Position numbers and translations under genes: made by a program. This document shows positions 9,511-21,959 of a stretch of DNA of 64,000 bases, piece by piece (position 1 is the first letter of the stretch; every line of letters begins with the position of its first letter). Under the pieces are notes generated by a model that did not search any database, was not told where the DNA came from, and was given only the letters and a program-made list of their open reading frames with translations. Source of the DNA: Blattamonas nauphoetae (taxonomy: Eukaryota; Preaxostyla; Oxymonadida); assembly GCA_033064195.1 (NCBI GenBank), contig JARBJD010000148.1, forward strand, positions 1 to 64,000. The letters run 5' to 3'.

Positions 9511-11740
9511 CTTATGGAAAAAGTCTTCAACAGCACCGCCGCAATCTGCTGTGTTCTCCACGAAAAGGCAGATCGAACCTGACGGATCCAAAAGAAGAGT
9601 CCCGCCTTCTGAGTTGAACACATGCTCTCCTTGTGGGAGAACGAGGGTTGATGCAGTAAAAATCAATTGTGAAGTTCTATCAATGCTTGCAATCAAGCCA
9701 GTTGACGGAATGTAGATTCCGGACAGGGCCGAAACAGAGCTGTTTGATAGAATGAACATCGACGAGAGGAACAGAGCATTTCACTTCCCAGTTGTTGAAG
9801 TGCATGTGGTATTGCATGACGTGACCACTACTCCACTCAGTCGACACGAGTATGTCCGACTCCTTAGTTGGAGTGTTGGATGGAATCCCCCATTGAATAC
9901 GACAGTATGAACGTCGCTGTTTTTGTGCTGCTCGTCAGATCAACGACGATCACTCCTCCATTCCAGCCTGATCAACTTACTGTCTCAAAATAGAACGCTA
10001 AGTTCGTGTTCTGTCCAGTGAAGCCGAGAGACTTGAGTGTGAGAGTGCCAGATGGAATATCGAATGCACCATTCGTATGAGTGTGTGTGGCTGCTTTCGT
10101 TGTTGGGAGGGGTGCTGGCTTGAGAATCGTCAGTGCGGATGAGCTGGTGATAGTGGAGAGAGTGATGGGAGTTGTTGTGGTGAATGAGCCGATGTGAAGG
10201 TCACTCCTGTCGGTGACAGTGTCTCACCCGTGAGGAGATTAGCTTGGACCGCTGCCCTTCGTCGGAGGTAGTGATCGAGTTGAATGTGCATGAGTTCAGA
10301 CTTAGTGAACCTCCTGTCTGTATCAGCATGCTGTGAGCAAAGCGAGCAGCGATGACACTCCATCCAGAACGACATTGGTTTGTTTTGCTGTTCCGCCAGA
10401 CACAATTGCGAAGGGTGTGATCATTGTGTCACTTTCCAACAGCGGAGAAGAGATTGTGGCTTGTGTGACGATGAGATTGTTGGCAGGAACGGTGAAGAGC
10501 GCGGTGACGATGAGGATGTGTCGGAAAGGGCTGTTGTCGTAGCTGAGGTTGAAGCGGCAAACACGACGTTCCTGTGAAGGAGAAATCGATGTTGGACGAG
10601 AACGGGTTTGAGCCGAGAGTACGTTGAAAGTGATCGAGCCAACGTTGACCTGTGCCGTTGTTGCGGCGTTCAGCTGGATTGAAAGAAGATGGGTGGAGAG
10701 TGATCCAGTGTACTTACAGGTTGGGACACTGATGTAACTGATGTAGACGGACGACAGCGACAACAAGGATAATGAGTTCGCTGTGACTGTCCCTCCCGAC
10801 ACAACTGAGAGGAGGGTCGGCGCAGTGAGGAGGGACGAGTCGGAGAAGGCGACGTTGGTGATGGTAAGTGAGTCTGTGACCTTCACAGAGAGGAGAGGGT
10901 TCTACGAGCCAGCATCGTCGGAGACGTTGAATGTGATGTTTGTCATGCTCAGTGTCTTCGTGGTGGAGATTGAGCTTGCTGTTGTGATAGTGAGTGGGGC
11001 AGTTATGGATGCTGACTTTGGCTGGAGAGTTGTACCGACGCGTACACATTCCCGTACAGAACCCCCATTGCCACAACACACACATGATACCCTGCAATGT
11101 AAACCCCACTGTATGCTCCCTCTCGCGAGAAGCAGACGAATCGAGCGTTGACTGTCGGATCGTTTGCCTATCCAGCGATGAACGATGCTGGTGTCAGGTT
11201 AGAATCGACATCGGTGCCGTTGATGTAGATGCCTTGTCCCACAGAGGCAGTGTCCTGCTCCACCTTCTGTGAAGAGGTGGAGATGGTGAATGAAGGAGGG
11301 TTGGAAGATGGCGTGGATGGCTGCTCCTATGCCCAAGTTGGATGCGATAGAAGAGAAATTGCAGGATGAGATTTCCATCGAGCCTACTGTCATCACAATC
11401 AGTCATCCTTTATGTTCGCTGCCAGTTCCTTTCAGTCATCTCAATCAGGTTCCATTGATCAGTGTCCGTCGCAGTGAGTTCCAGTGGAAAATTTGTTGGA
11501 GAGAATGTGTTCGTCGTCACTTTCACATTTGTTGTGTTGTGGTAGCTGGGCCTGACGAACACCAATTGGGTTCCTGAAGTATCGGGAACATATATGCCGT
11601 CTCAGTGAAGTGCAACTGACCGATTGTTGACAAGAAGACATTTTTCAGCGTCTGATGACATCGTGTTGAACGGCCCAGCTTCAATGATCACTTTTCTGTT
11701 GATCCGTCAGTCTTTGGGACGAATGATCAGTATTCCCCTT
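9511..11740 (-). pseudogene. 5' part of the decayed beta-helix membrane protein gene
   Basis: Minus-strand sequence continues the gene interrupted at 5541. The clearest stretch, about 10323-10886, encodes serine/threonine/valine-rich short strands (D-S-L-T-I-T-N-V-A-F-S-D, V-S-G-G-T-V-T-A-N-S) typical of right-handed beta-helix repeats. Near 9550-9750 it reads N-S-E-G-G-T-L-L-L-D-P-S-G-S. Other pieces near 11050-11640 (G-V-Y-I-A-G-Y, G-I-Y-V-P-D-T-S-G-T) fit the same kind of protein. Frames shift every few hundred bases. No N-terminal signal peptide could be located with confidence. Compare the intact relative at 55899-61598. Confidence 0.55.
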
Positions 11741-13270
11741 CTAGCCTGAAATTTCAGCTGTCATCTGTTTCTCCTTCATTCCAGACCATTTCTCCTTCTC
11801 TTCCCTTTGCGAATTGGGTCTTCCATTTGCCTTTCTGTTATGTTTCCTATCCAGTCGTCGCGATCCATTGTCGTTGTCATTACTGCGTCATTTTCTCGTA
11901 AGAATCCATTTTCAATGTTCATTGCGTTCTTTCTGGTCATTCGAGTGCTTAATTGTGTTTTTTTTCCTCCAGATCTTCTGACTCGGCTTCCAGCATTCTA
12001 CCAGCAACATCTTGCCCCAGAAGAGATGGATTCTATAGTCAGAGTCCAATTGTTATGAAAAATTGGATCTGTTATTCTCCTTGTTTTCATAACAGTGTGA
12101 GATCATGTCGATCGATTTCTGGTCCATTCTCCTAAAGCTCAAATCGAACAAAGTGTAATCAATTCTGTTTGTTCAATGTCACTTAAGATCATAAAAGTTG
12201 CTGAGATGGGAAAGCAAAATTGAAATCATAGGATAGAGAGAAAATGGGAACCAGAAGATGTGAGTCTGCAAAACAATATAAAAGAAGAGATATACATTGT
12301 TTCTTTGCAAGTAGAACGGAAACACCAAACGGAGGGGAGAGTTGAGACATTGCAAAGTGTAGAATGGAGGATCTTGTCCTGAATGCGAGAGTGGTTCCCT
12401 TGTTGACAATGATCGAGACTTCTGATTGATGGACATATGTCCAGAAGAGGCTGACAATGAATTTGAAAGATAGATTGACTATAAATCCGATAAGATCAAA
12501 CAGATTGGAGTATTTCACAGATGATCGTGAGAAGTTGGTATGACAACCTGAAAAGAGGGATGGTTCGATGAGGTCGAGTATCTGTGGAATAAACGACGGA
12601 AATATGTCACGATAGCCGAATTAGAACAGTCAGAAGACACAAAAACTGACATTGAGGGAAAGTAGTGTCAAAAATATAAAAGATGGGGCAGATCAACGTA
12701 AAATGTGATCTGAAGAAGAGCTAAGGTTTTGCCCCAAAAAAATGTTTGATCTGAATAAAAGAAATGGTTTTAAACAATAAAATGGAGATGTTCATTCTGT
12801 ACAAAACTAGCTCAAGTTAAAAAAAGCGGCGGCTGTGTGATCGTTTCCAATGTTCAATGTCAAACAGAGCTGTTGAGTAGGTTGACAAGTTGATTGCCGA
12901 TTGCTTAGACGGTCATTCATCCATTTTATCAAACAAACTCAACGTTCCACTTGTCCGGTTGTTACTGCCATTTTTTTGAACAATGGGCCTTTTTTCTCTC
13001 TGAGTTTTGATTCTAAATGTTCGCTTCATCAAAACAATGCTGTTGTGAAACTGTTCTTAAGAATTAGTTAACAGGTTGCGAAGATATTGCATCGAAAAAG
13101 AAATACTCACGGAGATAGATGAGCCATTTTGGTGACGTCAACTTGGATCACCCATAGTGGCATCTTCAGAGGAACAGCTTGCGGTGTGCATGATGATGAA
13201 GAGGGACAGCTTGGTATGACGTGGGTCGTAAAATGGAGTTTCGACAACTGCCAGTTTTCAACATTGGAGA
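11741..13270. other. No recognisable gene
   Basis: A/T-rich sequence with two overlapping minus-strand frames at 12179-12518 rich in F, L and S that resemble nothing I know. It may include the left flank or left end of the transposon whose transposase starts near 13274, but I found no inverted repeat. Confidence 0.35.
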
Positions 13271-13273
13271 TAA

Positions 13274-14648
13274 TGTCGCAACCACATTTTGATGAGAGTG
13301 CCACAAGTGAAAATGCAGACGGACCCCTCACCCAATTTGAACCATCCCAAGATTACATCCGGTCTGATCTCAGAGACAGCGAAGAAACTCTGCGACAGCT
13401 CAATGACAGCAGAACAGCACAGATTCCGGCTGCATTGGATCCAATGATTGTTCTTGATAATCCTCCACCGATCAGATTCCCTTGAATCCTTCCACCAATT
13501 GAGAAGAAGAAGCGGGGTAGACCAACAAAGCGAACGAGTCCCCCTCCTGAAAAAAATAGAAAGCCATCTGTTCAATTCAAAGATCAGTTCAGATCAATGG
13601 TCAAAAATGATTTTACGAGCGGAATGACCTACCAAGAACTTGCTGAAAGATGGGATACATGTCCAAGCACTGTGAACAAAATCATTAACGAGAAAGAGCC
13701 TCCAAAAAAACGTGGTGGTTCTGTCTATCGAAAATTAACTCCTGAAATTTCTCGGCTTCTCTCAGATGAACTGCTAAGCAATCCTACAGTGACTGGAAGT
13801 CAGCTTGCGGAGAAGGTCTCATCGGAAAAAGGGGTTTCTGTTCACCCAAGCACAATCAATCCGCACATCGGGTCCAAAAGAATGGAGAAACACCAGGAAG
13901 CAAGAACTTCTGAGGAAACAAAAACTCAACGGATAAATTACATTCACGACTTTGCATTGGCAATCCACTCAGGCTCGCACATCATCTTCATTGACGAAAC
14001 TCCATTCAAGTCGACAGTCTACAAATCGGAAGGACGATCTCCCGTCGGAATGAAAGCTGTTGTCAGAACACATCGAACCTCGTACAAAAATCTTACTGCA
14101 ATCACCGCAATTAGTGATATATATACGGGATTATTCACGTAACCTGGGTTCGAGGTTCAGTGAATGAGATCGTTTTCCGAACGTTTCTTCTGTCGCTCTG
14201 AGAAAAACTGTTTCACCACAACACAGAATCCTGCGTGTTTGTGGTAGAAAACGTCGGCTTTCACAAAACGGAAGTCGTTCAACAGGAGATTGTCTCCAAA
14301 AAACAAACTGTCCTGTATACCGCCCCAAATTCGTGCGAACTCAATCCAATTGAGTACGTGTTCGGGATTTGGAAACGCAAACTAAAAATTCCAGCAACTG
14401 TCCGTACTGTTGATGGACTAGCTTCCTATCGTACGGACTCTCTCAAACTAGTTTCGAGAAAAGAAGTCTCTGCATGCATACAGATGGTTGTCTTCGACTT
14501 GTTCCATCTTGCTCTTGAACGTAAAGACTTGACACTTGGAGAAGGACACGATTTAGCAAATGCATGGCTCGGACAGGCTCAACCACCCAGAGGAAATCGG
14601 CAACTTGTTCTTCGAGACAACACTCCAAGAATCATAGAAATCGACTAA
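13274..14648 (+). pseudogene. IS630/Tc1/mariner-type transposase, broken
   Basis: A DNA-transposon transposase. From the ATG at 13274 the frame runs through an acidic leader, an in-frame TGA at 13483-13485, an AT-hook (K-K-R-G-R-P) and a helix-turn-helix (Y-Q-E-L-A-E-R-W-x-x-C-P-S-T-V). The first catalytic block is H-I-I-F-I-D-E-T-P-F near 13990. After a frame change between about 14140 and 14235 it continues with V-V-E-N-V-G-F-H-K, where the usual D-N is E-N, and C-E-L-N-P-I-E-Y-V-F-x-I-W-K, the third-acid block. The family cuts and pastes at TA dinucleotides using a DDE/D triad. One nonsense codon, one frameshift and the D-to-E change make it dead. Terminal inverted repeats were not found. 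Confidence 0.75.
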
Positions 14649-14879
14649 ATATGTAATCATTAACCTTTCACAATCACTTGTTCTGTAGTAAAGCTCCTTT
14701 TCAATGAAATCAGATGAAAGAGTTCCAGATTTTGGGACATCCAATAACGCTACCTTGTTCTGTCCACTCTGCACTCTCAACCCCGTTTTATAAATTCGAA
14801 ATGAGAATTGAAACAGATTTGGCTTCCATTCATCACAATCTTTCAGTTTAACAAGAAAGGAGAAACCAACAAAAGCTGA

Positions 14880-15200
14880 GTGACTTGAAAACTGAAAAAC
14901 AAAGGAAGAATGAACGCGTTCATCGCTACATGACATATATTTCACTTCATCCTGCTCGACCGCTCTGATCTGTTGACATTTTTCCTCCACGAGAGTATCA
15001 AACGAGGAGGCTATCGCCACTTGAAAGAAAAATTTGTAAAATAATTGAGGAGGTTCGATTTCTACCTCAATAGATTCCCGGAGTTGAGATGTGAATTGGG
15101 AAAAAAAGAGATACACTTTATATTTTGGGTTCGGAGAAATTTTGAAAAATGGGAAAAAACACCCCTCAAATTTGTGGATTTCCTCACACTTTGTGGATTT
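14880..15200 (+). repeat. Dispersed repeat, copy 1
   Basis: The stretch from about 14880 resembles 47090-47400 on the same strand. Shared words in the same order include TGAAAACTG, AAAACAAA, ACATGACA, TTCACTTCATCCTG and GAGGAGGCT. Similarity is strongest over the first 150 bases (roughly 70 percent by eye). Neither copy has a coding frame that makes sense. It is probably a short non-autonomous element or SINE-like repeat. Confidence 0.5.
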
Positions 15201-15779
15201 CGTGCGCACTGTAACGTATTCAAAAGAAAACAGGACATTGCGAAAGAATCTGCCTGTACGCTTCGAAAAGCGCAAGAATAACTTGAGAAGAGAGTTGTAA
15301 GAATGATGGACTGATATCTTGTGAGATGTCTGAAGTCAGAAGGCATAATCTATGCAGGTGTTGAGATGGACAATTCAATGGGGGTGAACGGAATACAATC
15401 TGAATCCTGTGGATAAGTCAGAAAGATTGTGAGTTTGTTTTGTTCTTGGTGAAGAGTTTGGAAAGAAATGAATCGGAGATGAGTTGCCTTTCCCGATACA
15501 TCTAGTGAAACCAAAAGTTTGCTGAATGATGTCTAAAAAATGGGTTCAAACGTCACAGTCCTTTCACGAGGAGTCGATATCGTTTAATCTTTTGGAGCCA
15601 CATAGGCAGGGACCATAGTAGGTATGTAGATTCCTGTTTTGGCGTATCTATTTTTCTCTTATCTTTCTCATTCTTCGTAGCACGTTGCACATGTCAATCC
15701 CAAACCCAACTAGACAACCCAAATTGATGGAACTTCGGAATAGGTTCAAGAAAAAACAGCAGATGCGGCTCAGAATTGA

Positions 15780-17700
15780 GCATGATCACTCAGGATTCAA
15801 CAAGTTGTGATACTGATGAATCGAAACAATCAACTTCGGAGTTGACACCAGAGGACTTCACAAAATACCAAAGATGGATCTCGTATCCGAAATGTATCTT
15901 CGATGACGGCCACTCGCTTTTTGCACTCTCAACAAAGTGAATAACATGTAGGATATGCGCTGTTTCGAAATTTTCCCTCCAGAATTCACGACACGAATAT
16001 GTGAGTGCACCAACTCAACCGTCTGCCACAAATATCCTACACGGACACATCACCTCAAAGACACATTGCGAAGCCGTAAAACGATGGAACCAGTCGAGAC
16101 AGGATTCAACTAACATTGCGGCTATTGATCTCCACGGAATCGAACGTCATCACCAGATTGATAACGTGCCGAAGTGATCTCAATGAATCACTCCAGTACC
16201 GTGAAATCATACTTCAAGTCCTATCTGAAGAGAAGTCAGAAAAGACCATCCGACTCTGCACAACGATGTTAAATCCGGAGAATATGCTACGTATTACTTC
16301 GATCGAACTCCTACTCATAGACATGTCATTAACCCGGTCCGTGTCACCAACCCGGAACCTGGGGTTGAAAGAAACCATATTGGTCCAACTAAGAAAAAAA
16401 ATAAAATTTGAGAAATTTCCTATTTGGGGAATTCAAGAAATCCTTAAAATACCTCGTTTTGGCCACTTTTCAAAATGTGTACGAGTATATCTCAACAACC
16501 AGTGAACCGATTTTCATAAAATTTTGCACAGAAACGTTTTTTTGGTGAAACTAAAATATTGAAAAAAAAAGACACAAAAATTTGGGGTATTTTGGAAGAT
16601 GCGAAAAAAAAGCTATTTTTCTCGCCCAAAAATATCTTAGGAAAAAAAATTGTTTTTGTGAGTCTTTTTTCGATATATTCACGATAAAAATGCGATTTAT
16701 TTGGTGTAAAACGGATATCTGGTTGTGGAGATTTGAGCTGAGAAAGTTTGAAAAATGTGTGCATTCCTGCTGTATACAGTATTTTGAGGTTTTCTCCAAT
16801 TCCCCGCGGAATTGAATTCTCAACTTTTATTTTTTTCTTAGTTGGACCAATATGGTTTATTTCAACCCCAGGTTCCGGGTTGGTGACACGGACCGGGTTA
16901 ATGACATATCTATCAATCGAACAACAGAAACCAATACTCTCCTCCAAAGAACTGCCCTATCTCTGGCTGATTCAAAGTAGGTGATCGATTCACTTCAGGT
17001 TGAACTTGGCTTGCTGACAACAGATCCAGTTCGAACGGAACTTGAACAGACAATGACTACATTTCAAATCAACAACTTCGTACCATATCTACCAGTCGTT
17101 GTGGACTACTGCATTCGAATGGCCGCTTCACTTCGCGAACGATTGATGGTGCGCTTTTTACAGCCCGATGAAAGCTCCGATCTCAATTTTCTATCACACA
17201 AATTTATGTTTGGTCCACATTCTCCCGACACTGATTATCCTATTCTCTCTCTCGCCTCGAGATTGTCACATTTCATCGAGGACGAGTTGAAACCAGATAT
17301 TGTAGATCATTGACATCATATGAGATCAATGTATCGTCTCAACTTCAGCGCTGTTGAGAAGTCTCCAGGAGCAATTTTGGATCTGCTCTTGACAGACATG
17401 GTATTTAAATCTGACACGGCAATGTTCCCGATTCTCCGAATCCTCAAAACCATTTCAACCACTACGGTGGATACAGAAAGGGAATTGTCTACTCTCCATT
17501 TCACTAAAAAACGAAAAGACAGCACGAACTTTACGACCTTTCACCTTCAGATCCTCACAAGAATTTACCACAATTCTCCACACATGCTAACTCTTCCAGA
17601 TATCGGGAGTATCCTAGAGAAGAATGCTGAAAACAGAATTGAAAAGAAAAAAGGACCAGACCACTTGAGACACGTCATAAACGGAAGGAGCGCCTTGTGA
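15780..17700 (+). pseudogene. hAT-family transposase, broken and interrupted
   Basis: The 5' part (about 15790-16110) encodes a zinc-finger region of BED/TTF type with C-R-I-C and H-G-H-I-T-S-K-T-H-C-E-A-V. The 3' part encodes a long helical region (16981-17313) and the C-terminal dimerisation block: F-P-I-L-R-I-L-K-T-I-S-T-T-T-V-D-T-E-R-E-L-S, then L-H-F-T-K-K-R-K-D-S. This is the hallmark of hAT transposases and hAT-derived ZMYM-like proteins. A TGA at 17311-17313 separates two pieces that share one frame, and the 16325-16906 fold-back element lies inside. The central catalytic domain is largely unrecognisable. Confidence 0.6.
16325..16906. mobile_element. Non-autonomous fold-back element (MITE) nested in the hAT remnant
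   Basis: The ends are TGTCATTAACCCGGTCCGTG and its reverse complement. The inverted repeats match closely for about 75 bp and more loosely for about 200 bp each, so most of this 582-bp element can fold on itself. The interior has A-runs and no gene. I could not settle the target duplication. Confidence 0.75.
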
Positions 17701-17854
17701 TTCCAGGTGTTTCAAGTGATGAAAGTTCTTCTGATCCATCTAAGGTCCCTGCACATAGGCACTCGAATTGTTGATGAAATTGGTTGAACACTGCGTGTCT
17801 CTGAATCTGCGACACTAAGACTAAAATTGGAGAAGTGAAAGTGAAAAAAGCCTT

Positions 17855-18720
17855 TAAATAGATACTTCATGTTCCGAAGCATCTAGGAAGTCTCCAACTT
17901 CCTCACTGTCCTCTTCTTCATCAGAAAAGATTGTTTGAATTTCATTCAATCCTGTCTCCTCCATCTCATCTTCCCTGTCGCTAGAAACAGTTTTCTCAAA
18001 CAAAAAGTGCACAAGCTGAGTGAACGTTCTAGTTGTGTTCTTCTTCCCCATAAAGGCAGCAAGATACGAGTTGAAATCGTCGCCTCGAATCCCGCACGGT
18101 AGGAGACTTCTTCTCAACTGGGATCAACCCCCTTAAATCTTATTCGTGCACACATCAGTTACGGGATTTCGATATTGGATTGAGTGATTGACTGTTAGAT
18201 GTCGGTACTCGGGGCCGATCTGAGCATAGGCTCGCCACTCGTCTGAATGAATTAAAGAACCTGGTTTGATAAAAGAAGAAATGATGGGAATGAAAATGTC
18301 AGCCGAGCGTCGGAGCACTGGTACAATAAATAGCCTTCCTTGCTGACCGCTTGGGTCCTTTCTACGCCCCCAAAGAGCCATATTTGTTGTTTGAGATGGC
18401 CGGGATTATTCTTTCTTCGTCTAACAATCGCCTCGTCAATCATGACATCCACACCAATACCTCCGATCGGTTCAAAATTCTCCAGAATTAATTCGCCGCG
18501 GCAAAATTAACACAAATGAAAACCAGTAGCCCACAGAATATCTTTCGATTCCAGTCATAAGAAAGCATTGACGTTGAGAAATTCCGAATGAGAAGTGGAG
18601 CAGAAGCATCATTAAAGTTTGGATAGGAATTCGATGATGGTATGCCTACGTGCCGAGAAAGATACTTTGTCTTTTATAGCTTTTTGAACAATACCACCAT
18701 CCTTTTTCGTTGTTCTGCTT
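17855..18720 (-). pseudogene. Merlin/IS1016-type (ISXO2-like) transposase, broken
   Basis: The minus strand encodes I-G-G-I-G-V-D-V-M-I-D-E-A-I-V, then R-R-K-N-N-P-G-H and W-L-F-G-G-V-E-R. In a shifted frame it continues S-A-D-I-F-I-P-I-I, P-G-S-L-I-H-S-D-E-W-R-A-Y and L-T-V-N-H-S-I-Q-Y, and finally L-P-C-G-I-R-G-D-D-F-N-S-Y-L-A-A-F. These are the ordered signatures of the ISXO2-like transposase domain used by Merlin elements (catalytic D in I-D-E and S-D). At least two frame changes break it. The upstream zinc-ribbon region (18510-18720) is barely recognisable. An acidic C-terminal extension ends near 17860. Confidence 0.7.
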
Positions 18721-18909
18721 TAGTTACATCCTTCTTTTCTTGTGTTGACAGGTACATGTTTCCACCTTTTCTTGAAATATGGATGTATATAGCTTGCAAT
18801 TGTTTGAACTCCCGATGAGTTAGTAACACAGACATGGAAGATGTAGAAAAAAGTGAAAAGTTGATCGTCCCATATATTGTGCTGACAACAACACTTTGAA
18901 AGAACCAAA

Positions 18910-20860
18910 TATCCTATTCACATTCGAGAGAAATTGAATTGAAAAAATGAATTAGTACGAAAAAAAGTTGATTCGATCACAATAAATGTCTCCTTTCATC
19001 CACCCCATACCAAATCTTCCTCTACTCTTATCGTATTCTTCAACAGTAAACAATCTCCTCTCTCACCTTTTTGTTTCAGCTTCTTTCTTCACTCTCTAGA
19101 TCTGACTAATGTGAATGTTTTCTCCTGAAATTAACGGTCCAGGCAGTTATGGCGTCAGCAATGTCACATTTCCTCACTGAGTGCGACAAGAATTAATTGG
19201 TACTCAAAAATCCAACTACGCCATCAGTTCGACTATTTTCCACCCAAAGAAAGGTAAAGAAACACGGAACATCGCCCAAACAAGCAATGCTCACGATCCA
19301 GTTCAATGAGACAGTATCAAAATGAAAAAAGACTGAAGAGAACACGAAGGAAGTGCAAGAAGGAATGAGGAGGAAACTAAGAAGCGGCAGAGACGTGCAA
19401 TCGTCACAGACCAAGAAGTGCGAAATGTGCGATCTGAAAACACCAGACACTGGAAGGATTAAAGAGAAATATCAACAAGGAGAGCAAGTTGAAATGTATT
19501 AAACCGATGCCGATGCAAGATCACACCTGAGAAACTATCAAGAATCGAATAAAGAGAAAAGAACAACAATAACAGCGACGAAGATTACAAAAAACCTTGT
19601 ATCAGAAGAATGAAAGAGTGAAAAGAAGCAATGGAAATTGATCTCTAAGCAATCTCGCCCTTCACTCAAAGTATGGCCTCAATTACCATTCTCGTCATTA
19701 TTTCTTTATCTTCTAGTCTATTTTCTCGGCTTCATGACTCAAGTTCCCATCTATCATTGAGCTCGTTCTAAACTCGAACCATTTATCTTTCCTCTCAGTT
19801 CACCGCGTATCTGAACTCTACAACGATGAATCCACTAAAAATCGTGAACAGTAACAACATTTCAGACTCGACAGACACCAATTGAATCATTGTTCCCATT
19901 CACATTGCTCGGATCAACCCTCCGGACCGTTGGCTCTGATTCTCATCGCAGATGCGAAACTGACGTCAATAAAGATGGAGAGATGTGATGGATTCTGTAG
20001 TAGACACCGCTTTGGAATGAAACCAGGATACTCACGTCCCAACGTGTATTTTCTCAATGTCAGATTTCCTCGATTGTTTTGTTCTTTCTCTCTCGCTATT
20101 TCTCATTCTTCTCCGATTCTAGTTCTTCCAGTCATGTTCTCTCAACCTCTCTGTCTACTGGCTCCCAACCGTTTAATCCTCTCATTCAATGTCGTATTCA
20201 TTCCTGTTTGCTCCTTGTCCTTCCTTCATAGAAATCCGTGAGTTCATTGAAGATACCAACGATTTTGTGACTTAATGTATTGTTCACCTTCGTATTCCAC
20301 AATTCATCACCCTAATCTCTCAATCAAACCAGATCCTGTATGTATCACCTATTGAGATGATTCTCTCCAGTGCAATTGGACACGATGTCTCTCCAATCAC
20401 TCCTGTCAGAAAACGATGTTGATCAGATTGCTTTCGTCGAAGGTTTTGTTTTCTTCCCGCACTCATGTGGAAGAAAATGCACAAATCATCGAATGTAGGG
20501 ACAGCATCTAAGGATGATGACGATTCTCTTGAATCAAACTGTGACTATTCTTCGTCTTCTGGATAGATCAAACCATCAACTCGAATTTGAATTTCGACAT
20601 CTTCTCAACATGACCAGGATATCCTGAGATAACTCCACCAATCATAGCGATGGATGATGACAGTGGGGATGACGAAAGGAAGGCAGAAACGAATTAAAAA
20701 CACTTCGCCATGTCGTATTTAATCAACCAAGATTCAATGCCTCTACCATGGAAAATGTTCTCCCATTTTTTCACAACTTTATCAATTAACGTCTACCAAT
20801 CACTACCACAATGATCTTATCATCCAAGCAGATGAAACTTCACTTCAGAACGAAACCCAT
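18910..20860. other. No recognisable gene
   Basis: Frames at 19193-19450 and 19882-20241 are open but resemble nothing known and have no supporting context. Probably decayed transposon or intergenic DNA. Confidence 0.35.
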
Positions 20861-20869
20861 GACGAAATT

Positions 20870-21410
20870 GACTTCACTATTTATGGTCGGTGCGTCAGGA
20901 AAACGCTATCGATTTCACCTCATCTTGCACAATGACTACCCACTTCCCATTCTTAAAGACCACAAAGAAGAATAGCCAACAATGAGGACGTCTCCGAAGG
21001 GATGGATGACGTGAACGATATTTGATGACATTTTCAAAAATGCGATCATAAAACAAAGTAGGAGAAGAGCAGGGGAGGTCGCGAGAAAAAGAAAGAATGC
21101 CAGGGAATCTGAAATTGGAGTATCACAAGATTTCGACTCTTGGGATGACGTGCTAACCGACGCGACTCAAGCCCAGCCGGAGCGTGCTCTGTTGATTCTC
21201 GACTGGAATTCGAGTAGATGTAACCTTGATCTCATGGATTGGCTGGCCGAGAGGGGAGTCGACGTTGTTATCCATCCCTCTCATTTTTCTGAGTTTCTGC
21301 AGCCCCTCGATCAACTTCCGAACAAGAAGTGGAAAGAAGAACCACGTCGCCATAGACGCTACTACTGTAGCTTTTTCCCCAGACCGATTGACAATACAGA
21401 AAATACTTGA
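20870..21410 (+). pseudogene. pogo/Tigger-type (DDE_1) transposase remnant
   Basis: Plus-strand pieces match the DDE_1 transposase core in the right order. V-G-A-S-G-K-R-Y-R-F-H-L-I-L corresponds to the usual A-S-G-x-x-L-P-P block, and S-P-K-G-W-M-T to the G-W-M-T block. R-A-L-L-I-L-D-W-N-S-S-R is the second aspartate, where L-L-D-N-x-x-S-H is usual, and V-D-V-V-I-H-P-S-H-F-S-E-F-L-Q-P-L-D is the P-x-x-T-x-x-L-Q-P-L-D block. Stops interrupt it between about 20970 and 21130. The N-terminal DNA-binding domains were not found. Confidence 0.6.
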
Positions 21411-21704
21411 AGTAAAAGTCATTTTCATTTCAGAAAGTTGTCAATCTAAGAGAAATTTTCTCTTCCTGAGTTAAGTTACTTCATCCTTTCAAGTTGAAGC
21501 GAATTCTCGAAAATTTTCAAAAAAGCAAAAACCATGATTTTGGCGGAAGCTGGTGTATTTTTTCAAGGTTCCGAAGGTTGCGACCCTTCTCATCGGTCCC
21601 TTTTAGACCGGCATCGGAACTCATTTTTATCGGTTTGAGTTCCGGAGACGTACGTTTGGTCTTGCCAAGGGCCTAGACCATGCCAAAGGGCAGTGAAATG
21701 TGAA

Positions 21705-21795
21705 ATTAAATGCTTCCCCCAGGAATTGAACCTAGGACCTTCATCTTAGCAGTCGTAGTGCGGGCACTCACTCCAAACACTGAACTGTCCGGTCC
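21705..21795 (-). ncRNA. tRNA-like sequence, probably a pseudo-tRNA
   Basis: On the minus strand, GGTCCTAGGTTCAATTCCTGG contains a perfect B box (GGTTCAATTCC) inside a five-pair T stem. Upstream, ACTGCTAAG sits where an anticodon loop would be, and GAGTGAGTGCCC resembles a D arm. The anticodon stem does not pair, so a working tRNA is unlikely. Confidence 0.35.
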
Positions 21796-21959
21796 TGAAA
21801 AATCCCGGACAATCAGAAGCCTTGTACCCGAGAAAGTACTGAAGTCAAAATATATATAAATAAGTGTTCCAGTGAAAAAAGTCATGTTTTTAATCGAGGG
21901 TAAAACGTGGACAAAAAAGGAATATATGGGTGAGAATTTTTTATATCCCAAAAAAAGTT

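Noticed and set aside
12179-12518. Possible membrane protein on the minus strand
   Set aside because: F/L/S-rich but low-complexity, two overlapping frames compete, and there is no motif or context.
19193-19450. Small hydrophobic protein
   Set aside because: No start context, no relatives in the window, and surrounded by gene-free DNA.
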